64,000 nucleotides of DNA, from positions 1 to 64,000 of the forward strand of contig MU863885.1 of assembly GCA_033296885.1 (NCBI GenBank), read 5' to 3'. The DNA comes from Triangularia verruculosa (taxonomy: Eukaryota; Ascomycota; Sordariomycetes; Sordariales; Podosporaceae). The notes under the pieces are model-generated. The model did not search any database and had not been told where the DNA came from. It was given only the letters and a program-made list of their open reading frames with translations. A program made the position numbers and the translations under genes. Numbering within the stretch: the first letter of the stretch is position 1; each line of letters begins with the position of its first letter. Positions 43,461-54,148 of the stretch are shown piece by piece.

Positions 43461-45500
43461 GGTGCGTTTTTCTCGACCGAAGGCGTGTCAAAGTTGAACA
43501 GCTGCTTTGTAACTGTGAGTCTTGTGTTCTCTTAAAGCGCCGCCTTCTGGGTTTTCGCTGCCTTTTCCAACGTTTGGCGTGGTTCCGAGTTGTCCGATAA
43601 TCCGAGTGGTCTGCCAAATCCCGACATTTTGAATCTCTGGTGGAGCGGCGTGGAACAACCCGAGCCAACCACCGCATTCGCTAAACGGACGCTAACGACG
43701 ACCCCTGCGGAACAAGACATCTTGGCATATATCTTGGCGCTGGTCCTCGACGACCGAGGACTGCCAGAGGACTGAATTTCTGGGACCATCGAGCAAAATG
43801 GCCGTTGAAACGATCGACAATACCAAATACCGCTGGGAAATATGGGTGCACTCAGGCCAGCTGAGCGGGATAACCACCGATCTAACGTGCCTGCAGAATG
43901 AAACCGAGAGCCTGAGAATACAACAGGGATAGAACTACCATATTCTCCTGAGGTAGTAGTAGAGGAGAGCTTCAAGCACAGCATCAGGTTTATTTTGCAG
44001 TCTCCCTGCTCCGAATTCCAAAAAGCCTATCCATGTTACCCGTATTTCTGTCTTACCCTACTTCTAGTCCCGGCCCTATTTTATCCGATTGTGTCCCCGA
44101 CGGTAACGCTGACAGCTCTGTCGGTACGACAACGAGATAGTGATTGGCGGACCATCAATAAGGTGTCTGTTTCCAGCTGCTTGCACCAACAGCGTTTGTT
44201 TAAAATGTTCCTGGGTTTCGCGAAACATGCTTCTTGTGTGCCGTCTTTTCCCCATTGACAGGTCGAGTTTGTCAGCATCTGGTCGACCTGAGCAGTCAAC
44301 AATGTCAGCTGTATACAAAGTTGAATCCGTACATATGAGTTTATTGTACCTACCTTTCTTTCAGACGAAAGAGAGAAACATGGATGCCCGGGCATCTGGC
44401 CCATTTAAAGCCTGGCCCTCAAGGTGGACAAGACCCAGCATTCAAAATCCGAGTAATAACTAGGAGCCCTTAGCACGAGGATATTTGTCGAGGGACCTCG
44501 TCTTGGGGAAGCTTTTCCAACCTCCACTTCCACTTCCACTTTGCGTTTTACATTTCCGTAGTTTCGGTTCGACCTCGGATCGGGACGGAACGCTGGACTT
44601 AAAAGATCTCTGTCGTACATTGTCAGTAGGGGCTCACTGAGGAAGACGGGTAGCTTGGTGCCACCTGAGATACACGACATGCCTCCAGTCTGTGTGCTAC
44701 GAGATGCCAGGGTCGATGTCGAGCGGTGCTGTCATGTACAACTTGTGATCATGCTCATTTTCTTTGGTTGATCGCAGAGGATGGCCGAAAACGACGCTGT
44801 TGGATTTCGAGGGGCGTTGCGGTTGCTGAGTATATTCGTCGAAATGCGAGCGGAAGACAGGAAGAAACCACCTTAGTAAGCCTTCGGGGACTATGGTCTT
44901 GTTTTATGAACGAAGGCGCCTTGTCCTGGTAAGTGCTGTTGAAGAAAAAAGGGCAGCCACCAACACAGGACAGGTGAAAGAGATACCGAGGATCTCGCAG
45001 CGCTGTCCGGTTGTCCACCGGAAGCTGGGCGCACTTTCCACTGGAGCCCTTAGCTCAGTGCGCGAGGTTGTTGTTACCGTGTAAAGGTCGCACCAGTACT
45101 ATACCCTAACAACTAATCGAAGGCAGGAGCGGTCTCGCGCCTCTCACACCTCATTGGTCACCGCGACAATATCAGAGCGTTCAGACGGTAACTACGATCG
45201 TTTTTGCGTTTAGACATCAACAATCAGATTGCGAGCCTTTTCTTCTTCCTTCGAGCCTCAAGCCGCCACCGCCGCCCCAACGTATGTATCAAAGACAAAA
45301 GAGTTGTGTTGTGGTCACTAAATGATAAGCAGTTCGTCATCCCTGAATCTCGTGGCCGTTGCTGCTGCTAATATCGTTCCCCTTGGCCTCGTCGACTATA
45401 GCTAGATATGTCTTTGTACCATAGTTTCTGCTTTCAAACCGTTGACCTGTTTACCTACCCTAGCAAAGCACGCCACGCGCCGTCTTGTGTCTTCTCTCGA
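43461..45500. other. Intergenic, 2 kb
   Basis: No gene I can support. The left part is the promoter of the monooxygenase. Open frames at 43532-43984 and 44140-44463 lack motifs. A tRNA-like A-box (TTAGCTCAGT) near 45048 has no matching B-box. Confidence 0.5.
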
Positions 45501-45648
45501 GTAAGTATGATTGCTGACGCACTTCCTCGGTTCTTGAGCCTCTTCGAATATCCACATACTACCTCTATTATCTCCCCCCTCTCAGAGACACCCTGGCCAT
45601 TACCCATTGTCGTCGAAAACGATAGGTGGTTGCTGACCCTTTGATCAG
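45501..45648 (+). other. Probable 5'-UTR intron
   Basis: A perfect donor (GTAAGT at 45501) and a good acceptor (GATCAG ending 45648) lie directly before an ATG at 45651. The 148-nt segment has stops in all frames. It fits a leader intron of the short-exon transcript that follows. Confidence 0.45.
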
Positions 45649-45650
45649 AA

Positions 45651-45761
45651 ATGGCGACCAACAATTCTTTCTCTGCCGCTGCCTTCACCCCGTCACGCAC
45701 CGTGACTCCCTGCCGCCCCCTTCCCCTCATTGGGGAGGATGATATCGAGATGGGATTAGTG
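45651..45761 (+). CDS. First coding exon of an unrecognised spliced gene (partial)
   Basis: A 37-codon frame begins ATG GCG ACC AAC (MATNNSFSAAAFTPSRTVTP) and ends GEDDIEMGLV exactly at a GTATGT donor (45762). It follows a likely leader intron. I could not find a convincing second coding exon downstream; candidates are tiny. This may be the start of a short-exon gene, or an ORF within a non-coding host transcript. Function unknown. Confidence 0.35.
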
Positions 45762-46781
45762 GTATGTTTAATTTCAGCTTTTACTGTTTCATTGAATCTT
45801 TCTTCTCTTTGGGCTTCGGTTATTCATTCCCAATGATTCCGTTGCCTGTGGTCTTTCATAAACGGAAGTTCAGTACTGGCTCCTAATAATCTAAACAACG
45901 GTGAGAGCCTTTGGACTACACCTAGGGTGTCCCTAAGGCCACCCGCTTTCATCGTCTACCGTATTAATTTTCTTTCTATGATTACCTTACATGGTTGCGG
46001 AGCCACCTCACATTCATTCATCATCTGAGCTTTGACACCCCAAGTGGGTCGTCCTTGTTTTCTAAGCCGGTCTTTTTCATCCTAGCTTGAAGGGAAATAT
46101 CGTTGTTGCTTTGGCGCCTCTTGAGGGACGGATTTTCATTCTCTTATAATCTCATCTTGTGGAGCACATGCGTCTTTGATGATCACAACCATCACCGGTT
46201 TCCTGCCATTGGGGTTCGAACTCTAGACTGTAGCTTCACTTAAACGGAAAAGACACGAGCATCTGCCATCCAGTCCTCAAGACACCGCTGATTTGCGAGA
46301 ATGGTCCCAATACTTCTAACCTCCTCCTTCGGCCCCTCCATCACCCGCTCGCGCGCCTCTACCGCGTGTAGAAAGTTCGCTGCACCTCATCCCGCTTCCC
46401 CAACCACACCGCAACATAGAAAGTTTGTCGGCGAGTGGCAAAGATCAGAGCTCTTGCGCATTGTTAAATCCGTCGCGTTGACAGCGAAAATGTGCCTGTT
46501 CAGGGCCCATTTGGCTGGATGTACTTGAGGCGTCGCGAGAAGACTAACCGCCGTTAGCAGAACGGTCACGGGCGACTCCGCACGCAGCCCACCGCTCGCT
46601 CGCGGTCCTTCGCACGCAAATGCGGCCTGGGCGGTCGCACCGCCCCTTTCGTTGACATTTGCGTCTACTCTGTCATCTCCTTGGCTCTTTTTAGTGGCTT
46701 GGGTTTCGTCGTTTGGGCTTTGAACCTGTGAGTCTATTTCTTTTGTGTTTTGCAACAACCCATCTAGTCCAAGCTCTAGAG
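45762..46781. other. Stop-rich region of a possible multi-intron transcript
   Basis: About 1 kb, pyrimidine-rich with many stops, several good donors (GTATGT 45762; GTGAGA after ACAACG near 45900; GTGAGT near 46731) and acceptors. The part from 46300 to 46680 is GC-rich. No protein match is visible. Several ATGATN and CTGA words could be box C/D-like snoRNA motifs, but none forms a clear terminal stem. Confidence 0.4.
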
Positions 46782-46958
46782 ATGTCTTCTGACCATTCGG
46801 GTACTTTCACAATCACAGATATGCAATGTCCCAGCCTATTCATCATTGAAGCAGGAGATCAGTGGTGGAGGGGTCAGAATGGAGGTGCCGACTTCGACAC
46901 GATCAGATCTGGGGAGCGTTGGGTTTTCTCGCTGTATTCTGACTTTCGGAACCAGTAG
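46782..46958 (+). CDS. Small ORF, 58 residues
   Basis: ATG 46782 opens a 58-residue frame (MSSDHSGTFTITDMQCPSLF, ending SLYSDFRNQ) just after an intron-like segment (GTGAGT near 46731, acceptor CATCTAG near 46766). No signal peptide or domain. It may be the last exon of the transcript that begins near 45500, or a chance frame. Confidence 0.25.
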   Translation: MSSDHSGTFTITDMQCPSLFIIEAGDQWWRGQNGGADFDTIRSGERWVFSLYSDFRNQ

Positions 46959-47090
46959 GAGGGCATATCATCACTTGAGTCGACAATGAAACCGCCGACG
47001 ATTGTGTCGTTCTGTTGACTTGATCAGGTACCTACTACCTAGGTGCTATATGCCGACATGGGCAGCTACAATGCAAACAACGAGACTCCT

Positions 47091-49556
47091 TTATTCCCCC
47101 TTTTTCTTGCGCTCCCACGGTTCACCCACCAATATCCCTTTGCCCGGTTTCAGATTCTCGTTCCCGAAATAAAACACCTCAATCGGTATCCCTGTCCCAA
47201 CAATGCCAGGAGCACGTATCCTCAACACCACCTTTCCGTCGTCCCCAACAGGGCCCTCTTGGCCGACCTTACCTGTGTCTTCCCCGTGCAAAGTCGTGAC
47301 GAGCTGAACCCAGCCCCCTTTGGACGATTCCTCAGGGCCTCCCTTGACAGTGATCTCGATATCAACTCCGGAGCCCTCGGCCCAGTCCGCCGTTACAATA
47401 GTTGGGCCCGAGGGCGGCTCTTGATATCCATTTGCTCTGAGTGCCCATTCTGGCTTTGCCCCGCGGCAAGGTACACAGCCTGGCGGGCCCCAGTAAGAGT
47501 TGTCGGATGGGATGGCACCGGTTACCAGATTGCGGTAGGCCCACCACATTCTTTGCACACCTGGCCAAGAGACAGTGGGCGCAGGGCCTCCATTAAAGCC
47601 AGTCTCTCGCTCCGCCAGGGCTGGGTGTCGCAACGAAACATCAGGGTCAAGATTGTCCGTCTGCCGCTTGTGATCTGAGATGGTGTTCAACCACCGCCTA
47701 GACGTCGTTGTGTTTGTCACCGGAACAACATTGGCCCAGCCGGCTGTCCAATTCCGACTGTTCCAATAAAACTCATCGATCGTGATTGACCACAGTTTTC
47801 TCTTCTCTCCTTCCAACACTAGCTGGTCATGATACATGCCGCCCATCCAGCCATTGCTTCCCTGTGTTCTGCTGGTACCAGTCTGAAGGTTTCTGGTTCG
47901 TAGGGTGGCTGACCGGCCGTCCTGAGATACAAGGATAACAGGCTGAAGCCGCCAGTGAAATGGGACAGAAGAGCGGAGGGAGCTCATCGAGGGGTTGTAT
48001 GTCGTGGTATTCTGTCGATAATAGCGGGATGCGCACGATAGTGAGATCGCATTTGGCGTGTAGTACCACCCAATACCCGGCGATAGTTTGTGGCCACGTT
48101 CAGAATGCAGCTTGGCAAAGTCAGAGCAGCGGATGTCGTCGATGTAGAACCCGTAGGAGCCAGATGTGTTTTCGGATTCGTCGTAGGCAGAAGATCGCAG
48201 GAGCAGACGCTGAACCTTGGCCAGTCGGATTGAGTCGCTTTCTTCCTCTTCTTCCCAATCAAGATACCGCTTGTAAAAAGGTCGCCATGACACGGGGCGG
48301 CGATTCTCGGTCGGACTCGATGGGTAATGTGGAGATAAAATCGGGGGCGGTGCTAGCGAAGAAGCAGGCAAGATACCGCCATTGCCCCAACCAGCCGCAT
48401 AGTCAGCAAATAGAAGTCGGTAGTAGCTCAGGTCTTGGATCTTCCAGATACCGGACTTTAGATCTTTGACGAGACTGTGGTGGAACACGCAAAATCGCCA
48501 CTGGCCTTTGCGAACATTGGAATCACCGATCAAACCAATCTCCAGCCCTCGAGCAGTGGCGGTCTTGTGATCTGGACTTACTTGGATCACAGTACCGAAG
48601 ATGGGGTGTTCGTTGAGGATACCATGAGACAGTCCCTCTGGGCCCATGCGGTTCAGTACAGACTGGATGCTGGCAGGTCCCGGTGGAGATGTGTTGTTTT
48701 GGATCGTGATGGTTCCATTAGGGACAAATAAGCTTATCACGTCAGGCCACATGCGTCTGTCCACGTAGTAGCCCATTCCGTTGACCAGATTCCGGACTTC
48801 GTCCTCTTCGTTGAGATGAGCAACTCGGTATTCGAGTTCGTCCAGTGAAAGCTTGGTGGGTGTTGATTGACCACTCGAGCTGCCAGAACTCTGGGCTGGC
48901 AGGCTTTTTCTTTCAGTGTGGAGAAGGGTAAGGCCAGCTTGGTCAAGGGTGTAGTGGTATGGGATAACTGGTAGGGATCCGTTCACTCCCAAATTCTTCC
49001 AGCCTGTTTCGTAGTTTCCTGCGTACAAGGGGTAATACCGCAACAAAGATATCTTCCACTTTCCTCCTCCGGACACATACTCGTTTTCAAATATTCCACC
49101 CTCGATTCTAGTTCTCCCTTTTCCATCGCCAAGCTTTCTCAAGGCTGTCCACCGACCTTTGGCAGTTAACCCATTGTCTGCAAGAGTTATGACAGGCATG
49201 TCGCTCATGAAGACATGAAGAGACCCAGGCTTGGTTCCGTCCATATCACCAGCTTCCTGTCGCAGCCAACTTTCGATGGGGGAGCGCCCTACAACAGACT
49301 CCGCATCCGTAGTGGAGAGAATGTCTCCGGTCCCTTTGCCCCAGCGAAGGATGCCATCATCGGCAAACAGATCGGCCATCTCTTTCCAACGACCATGCTG
49401 TGCAAGCTGAGCATATGTCCTCTGGATGTTCTTGATTTGGCGTACGGATTCGACTCGGAGAAGGTCTTGGGTCACATTTTCGAGGTTAGGTTGTGTGGAG
49501 TCAATGGCTGAGGCAATCCCAGGCCAGAGGACCAAGGCGATAGTGACGAACTTCAT
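47091..49556 (-). CDS. Secreted protein with three SnoaL-like domains
   Basis: Single-exon protein of 821 residues from ATG 49556, which gives a clean signal peptide (MKFVTIALVLWPGIASA); ATG 49598 upstream is less likely. Three related units occur: from ~30 (RQIKNIQRTYAQLAQHGRWK, MADLFADDGILRW), from ~235 (VRNLVNGMGYYVDRRMWPDV, ISLFVPNGTITIQ) and a diverged one from ~440 (YGFYIDDIRCSDFAKLHSER). Each begins with helices and then a beta-rich stretch ending in a Tyr-Tyr motif (LLRYYPLYAGNYETGW; DLSYYRLLFADYAAGW; DEFYWNSRNWTAGW), as in SnoaL/NTF2-like folds. The last ~160 residues form a separate beta-rich, Gly/Pro-rich segment. Function unknown; a secreted binding protein or dehydratase-like enzyme is possible. 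Confidence 0.8.
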   Translation of the reverse strand: MKFVTIALVLWPGIASAIDSTQPNLENVTQDLLRVESVRQIKNIQRTYAQLAQHGRWKEMADLFADDGILRWGKGTGDILSTTDAESVVGRSPIESWLRQEAGDMDGTKPGSLHVFMSDMPVITLADNGLTAKGRWTALRKLGDGKGRTRIEGGIFENEYVSGGGKWKISLLRYYPLYAGNYETGWKNLGVNGSLPVIPYHYTLDQAGLTLLHTERKSLPAQSSGSSSGQSTPTKLSLDELEYRVAHLNEEDEVRNLVNGMGYYVDRRMWPDVISLFVPNGTITIQNNTSPPGPASIQSVLNRMGPEGLSHGILNEHPIFGTVIQVSPDHKTATARGLEIGLIGDSNVRKGQWRFCVFHHSLVKDLKSGIWKIQDLSYYRLLFADYAAGWGNGGILPASSLAPPPILSPHYPSSPTENRRPVSWRPFYKRYLDWEEEEESDSIRLAKVQRLLLRSSAYDESENTSGSYGFYIDDIRCSDFAKLHSERGHKLSPGIGWYYTPNAISLSCASRYYRQNTTTYNPSMSSLRSSVPFHWRLQPVILVSQDGRSATLRTRNLQTGTSRTQGSNGWMGGMYHDQLVLEGEKRKLWSITIDEFYWNSRNWTAGWANVVPVTNTTTSRRWLNTISDHKRQTDNLDPDVSLRHPALAERETGFNGGPAPTVSWPGVQRMWWAYRNLVTGAIPSDNSYWGPPGCVPCRGAKPEWALRANGYQEPPSGPTIVTADWAEGSGVDIEITVKGGPEESSKGGWVQLVTTLHGEDTGKVGQEGPVGDDGKVVLRIRAPGIVGTGIPIEVFYFGNENLKPGKGILVGEPWERKKKGE

Positions 49557-50454
49557 CGTGTATCGTGATGGACGTGATATGAGCTTGTCAGCCATCACTC
49601 AAACAAACGAGGACAGGAAAGGTAGGTAGGTGTTGGACTCCATATAAAGAGCCAGACCTGTGGAACAGGTCGATGTGCCGGATCATTGGGTCGGGGATAT
49701 GCGAGGTTTGCTGTACCCCGCGACGGTCTGTAATTGGGGGTTCCATATTTCGAAGTGTCACAATCTGGGTATGGTGATCCTCTGACCTGGGGATCCTTTG
49801 AGGCTTTTCGGCTGAAAAGAAGGCAGAGCGGCAGCCAACCAGGAAGGGCGGGGTCCGATCCGAAACCGGGTACGATGCAGGTGTAAGCAACAAGCATTGA
49901 TTAGTACTATCAAGATCGGTACCGCAGATGCGGGGATAGCGGCGCTAGTATTGCAATTTGAGGTGTAGAGTCTGGAAGCAGGTTGCAATGACTGATGGCA
50001 AGATGCGGACCTGGAATAGGTAGTCCTTGCGCAGGCATCTGCTCCCAGTGATTAGGTCCTTTGTCAGCTATGAAGCCCCAAGCAAACCTCTTTCTCCAGG
50101 CTTGCATTCAGTGCCTTCTCCCGTCATAATACAAGTTTACCCTTTTATCCTCGGTGCAACAGCCAGGGTTCTAAACCGTCAGCGAAGCCCTATATACACA
50201 GTCGACGCTGCTGCCTACCGAATATTTGGTCAGAGACAGCACTAGTACCGAATTAAGTAGTCTGCCCCTGAAACGTCACAAGAACCGGGCATTAATATCC
50301 GACGGCCAATTCTATATTTATACCCGACCGACGCCTTTTTTTTTTTTTTTTTTGACAACCTTCCCGGCATCGTCGACGGATACGCTCTTTCCACACTGGT
50401 CCGCTGTTCCAGCATTCGCTCATTCCAACATTCAGTCCTTCGTTTGATCACAAA
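49557..50454. other. Divergent intergenic space, 0.9 kb
   Basis: No gene seen. It holds the promoters of the SnoaL-like gene (leftward) and the first surface-protein gene (rightward). Confidence 0.6.
50306..50353 (+). promoter_or_regulatory. Putative core promoter elements before 50455
   Basis: A CCAAT box (50306-50310), a TATA-like TATATTTA (50313-50320) and an uninterrupted run of 18 T (50336-50353) lie 100-150 bp before the ATG. The T-run and the pyrimidine-rich tract after it fit a fungal core promoter and transcription start. Assignment is by position only. Confidence 0.45.
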
Positions 50455-51186
50455 ATGGTCGTTCCACACTCGCTCCTCACCTTTCTCGTTGGCGCACCAC
50501 TTGCCCTCGCAGCGGTGGCACCTCGGCAAGATGCCGCACCCACTTCGACCGACCCAGAATGCGCCATGGAGAAATTCGAAGCTCTCGCGTCGTCCATTGC
50601 GCCCGAAATAACGCCTCCTCCGAAGCTCGAGGAATATTTCGCGACTGCTAAGGAAATCGTCAGCGCTGTGCGTACCATGGTTCCGTCCGACTTTGGGTTG
50701 GGTTCCGACAACTCCGAAAATGTGCGCTGCAGTGTTGAATACGGCCCGTTCGCCCAACTCAGACCCACGGATCCTGCGATGCTGAAGACCATGACAAGCT
50801 GGCTGGCACAACGCTCAAGTGCACGCGACAAGTTCTCCAGCAGTGTGCACAGTCTCGCAACTCGTTGTGGCACCATTAACGGGCATGCGGGTGGCTTCTT
50901 GATGAGCATGGTAGCCTCGAATTACGAGGAGTGCACGTCCGCAATGAGCGTATGGAAGGAGCTTACCACCATCAATCAAGAGGCTGCTGCCGCGGGCGCA
51001 ACCAAGACTGCCGACAGTGACGGTGCTCATCGGACACAGACACGGACAGGAGACGCCGAAGAGACACAGACAGGAGATGCGACTGCAAATACATCAACAT
51101 CTACTGCCGGCGCTTGGAAGGGTAAGGAGACTGCTGGAGCTATGGTGATGTTCGCTGGAATCATTGGTGCCGTTGCTGCGCTTTGA
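50455..51186 (+). CDS. Secreted, GPI-anchor-type surface protein (paralog A)
   Basis: Single-exon 243-residue protein. It has a signal peptide (MVVPHSLLTFLVGAPLALAA) and a compact domain with four cysteines (PECAMEKF, NVRCSVEYG, LATRCGTING, YEECTSAMSVW). A Thr/Gly/Asp-rich stretch with TGDAEETQTGDA follows. The hydrophobic C-terminus (AMVMFAGIIGAVAAL), preceded by small residues, fits a GPI-anchor signal. The architecture and cysteine order match the gene at 52036, so the two are probably tandem paralogs. Function unknown; a cell-wall or surface role is inferred from the signals. Confidence 0.82.
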   Translation: MVVPHSLLTFLVGAPLALAAVAPRQDAAPTSTDPECAMEKFEALASSIAPEITPPPKLEEYFATAKEIVSAVRTMVPSDFGLGSDNSENVRCSVEYGPFAQLRPTDPAMLKTMTSWLAQRSSARDKFSSSVHSLATRCGTINGHAGGFLMSMVASNYEECTSAMSVWKELTTINQEAAAAGATKTADSDGAHRTQTRTGDAEETQTGDATANTSTSTAGAWKGKETAGAMVMFAGIIGAVAAL

Positions 51187-52035
51187 GATTTTTACTCCCA
51201 GGCTAGCCAAGTAGGGAGAAATCTGTTGAGCCAACAGCGCATCTCCAGTCGCTTGCGCAAAGCTGTCGGGCCTTATTGGAAGGCACATATAGGAATAATA
51301 CGAAATCGTGCCTTCTCGGTAGCTGTACACCTCCTCAGGCTTTACTATTGTTAGCGCAGCAGGGTAATTTTCTAGCAACTTCCACCAAAGGAACCCCTGT
51401 CACACTAACAATAAATACCCGTGGAGGAGGTGTAGCTTCAGGCAGCAGGGTCCTGCCGTCGGTGTTTGAGAGTCCAACGTCCAGATCATGAGCCTCTGTT
51501 GCGGGTCCCTGAGGGACCACTTTTCCAGGGCACCCAGCCCTCACTGCAGGTTGCTCCGACCCACTGTGGGAGGTATATGGGCAATGGTCCGTTCGTTGAT
51601 TTTCGTAGTTTTGTATCATCACCACTTTCATCACCTTTTTCCACTTCGTTTTGCAGTGCCTATTTGCCATCCATCAGCCTCAGCTCGGAGTTTCTTCCTG
51701 GCACCAAGAAGGGCTGGTCAGCCTTGTTATCAGGGCCATGCCAATGACCGGTGATGCGTCATCCAAGCCAAGGAAGACCCCTGAAGACACAAGAACCAAC
51801 ATGCGACTCGCGAGACACCGCGAGATACCAGGGTGACATCGGCGTTCACAGCCCGACAGGCATAATTTGAAGCTTCGGGTTCGGCACGGATATAACTTTT
51901 GTTCATTTCTCTCAAAAGCGAGCATCACCGGGCACCGGCCCATTCCACCACCCCTTTTCTGGCTTCATTTCTCAATATACCTACAGTCAGTCGTTACCAT
52001 ATCAGCCACTCATTAGTTGTTAATATTCTCCCATT
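51187..52035. other. Intergenic between the surface-protein paralogs
   Basis: No gene seen in 849 bp. It holds the terminator of the first paralog and the promoter of the second, with a pyrimidine-rich leader just before 52036. Confidence 0.6.
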
Positions 52036-52806
52036 ATGATACCCAGAACCGTCATCTCTCTGGCCGCCATCGCAGGCATGGCCCTCGCCCAAGCAACCAC
52101 TCCACCCCCCAATCCCACCATCACCTCCTCCCCAGCCCAGGCCTCCGAAGACGCGCTCTACTCCCTCTGCACGTCGCAGCTAAACGCCTACCAGCGCCTC
52201 CGCCCCTCCCCGGCAAGAGACGTCGAAGCCTTTTTCGACAGCGCCCCCGAGCTCCAGAACCCGCGAAACAACTACTGGAGCTATGACCGCATCGACCAGC
52301 AATGCAAGCGCATGTGGGATGCGCGCAACTCGATGGGCGCCACGGCCGCCCCGTCGCTCGCGAGTCAGTTCTCGGCCTTCACGTCCAGCTGGAACAGCTG
52401 GGTGGGCAGCGTCAAGGAGGAGGCGCTGGTGTGGGCGACGAGGTGCAATGAGTTTGGAGACAGCCCCTCGGATGTGGATGGCGAGCACAACAAGCGGTGG
52501 GGCGCGCACTTTTACGCGCTGATCATCACCGACGAGGCGGGTTGCAGGACGGCGATGAGCGATTGGTTGGGTGTGGAGCCCCGGACGAGGAGCACCGAGA
52601 GCACGGCGAGTTTGACGACTGTGGCTACATCGACGACGACGACGACGAGTACGGTGACGGAGACGAGCAGTGGTAGTAGTACACTGGATGCTGAGGAGGT
52701 TAGCACTACGACGTCCACGGCCGGAGTGGCGCAGATGACGGCGTTGGGAGGGGTTATGATGGGTGTTGTTGCGGTGGGAGGGGCGGTTGCGGGTGGATTA
52801 CTGTAG
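52036..52806 (+). CDS. Secreted, GPI-anchor-type surface protein (paralog B)
   Basis: Single-exon 256-residue protein with signal peptide (MIPRTVISLAAIAGMALAQA). A helical four-cysteine domain follows (YSLCTSQLNAYQRLR, DQQCKRMWDARN, VWATRCNEFGD, EAGCRTAMSDWLGV). Then comes a Thr/Ser-rich stalk (TTVATSTTTTTSTVTETSSG) and a hydrophobic GPI-type tail (GVMMGVVAVGGAVAGGLL). The cysteine order and the C-x3-MSxW ending match paralog A. Codon use in the stalk is strongly GC-ending and simple-repeat-like. Likely cell-wall anchored; function unknown. Confidence 0.83.
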   Translation: MIPRTVISLAAIAGMALAQATTPPPNPTITSSPAQASEDALYSLCTSQLNAYQRLRPSPARDVEAFFDSAPELQNPRNNYWSYDRIDQQCKRMWDARNSMGATAAPSLASQFSAFTSSWNSWVGSVKEEALVWATRCNEFGDSPSDVDGEHNKRWGAHFYALIITDEAGCRTAMSDWLGVEPRTRSTESTASLTTVATSTTTTTSTVTETSSGSSTLDAEEVSTTTSTAGVAQMTALGGVMMGVVAVGGAVAGGLL

Positions 52807-54148
52807 ACTGGGCTAGATAAACTACAGCCGTTGTAAGTACGAAATACATGATGCTTATAGGTACCTACCTTACACAAAGTCTAGTAAAGATGGTTGGGTC
52901 AGCCTCTTGATTGTGTGGCGTTGCTCCAAGACACGACTACTGCAACAGCCGAGCGTTAGCAAGATTAGCGCTACGAACTAAGAATAAGGTATATCCCTTG
53001 AACATAGAGACTTTAAACGAAGATTGCTGTCTTGGTTCAAGTCGATATAAAAACGCGCCGTTGGCGATTTTCGCTCGTCTCTTTGTTCCATCTTCCTAAA
53101 GAGTGCCTATCACCATCTACGTACAAGGGGCCCCCAACAGCTCTTGATTCTATCCTTCCCCTTACTGCATTACCCAACAACAACCCCGGTCATGCCCCTC
53201 GACAACACCTCCAACACCCCATCGCCACACTCACCAAAACCCAGACTACTCTCCGCCGCTTGTAAGAATCCACGCGGTAGGTACTCACTGTAGGGTTCGA
53301 CCTTTCATCTTGCCACCTCGTCTTTGAAGTGAAATCACTCTTAATGATGGCATTAACTAGGGAGAGCAACAAAAATAGGCATCTGTTGAGGAACATATAG
53401 GACTTGATATTATGGCGTTTCACTTTTGTATGTATGGGGAGATCCTTCTTGCATGGAGGAAGCACCGGAGACTTGGTCATTCGGCTTGGACAAACCCACC
53501 TAAGTACCCAAGTCTTACGTTGCAAGCCTTCATTTTTACATTGGATACTTTCGGGTTGAATGGTGATAAATCGTGATGTTCGTATATAAGCAGGTCTGGT
53601 CCGTGTATTGCGCAACATGCGGCATTGATGCAGCCAACAGTTAAGAGAAACTTGATTTCTTAGGAGGTTATTTCGGTATGCTAAGCTCCCAAGCCATAAC
53701 ATCACATCATACATATCGCTTCAATATCCAGCCGAATCATCGCAAATGAATACGAGGGACGTCACCAGAACATGAGCCTGAAGGACCTTCCACGGTCGCG
53801 GTAACCGCCGCTCACCGCCGTCCCGTCCGATGTCCAGCACAGAATGCTTGTGTGCCAGCCAAGAACAACTGCCAAAGCCAGTTTCCAATACCAAGCAAAA
53901 GCCAAGTAAATCAAGGATGCCCCTTCCCGCAATGCCCAGCCACCTCCAGTTCGGAGCTAGATGTCGTCTGCCGGGTTCCGTGGAGAGCTCATACTGTTTA
54001 TCACTACAGGAAGCAACACCGACCGCTCACCCGTTGAAACAAAGTTTGGCTTTCAATCCGGGATTGCACCCGGTTTGGCGGCGGTGAGTCGACAACATGC
54101 GTCCCGGCATGCTGTGGTTGTCACGCCAGGGCCACTTGCTCGAGTTTG
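52807..54148. other. Intergenic, 1.3 kb
   Basis: No gene I can support. AGGTACCT occurs at 52859-52866. The minus-strand frame 53190-53714 has no motif or credible start. Confidence 0.5.

Noticed and set aside
9000..43500. A secondary-metabolite gene cluster
   Set aside because: Tailoring-type oxidases are present, but there is no polyketide synthase, peptide synthetase, terpene cyclase or cluster-type regulator, and they are interspersed with unrelated genes.
43532..43984. 150-residue minus-strand open frame upstream of the monooxygenase
   Set aside because: Ser-rich with no motif; it lies in the promoter region and has competing frames on both strands.
45048..45110. tRNA-like sequence starting GAGCCCTTAGCTCAGT
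   Set aside because: It has an A-box-like start but no GGTTCGA B-box, no anticodon stem and no pairing acceptor arm.
46211..46230. B-box-like ggggttcgaactc
   Set aside because: The T-stem does not pair and no upstream A-box or cloverleaf can be drawn.
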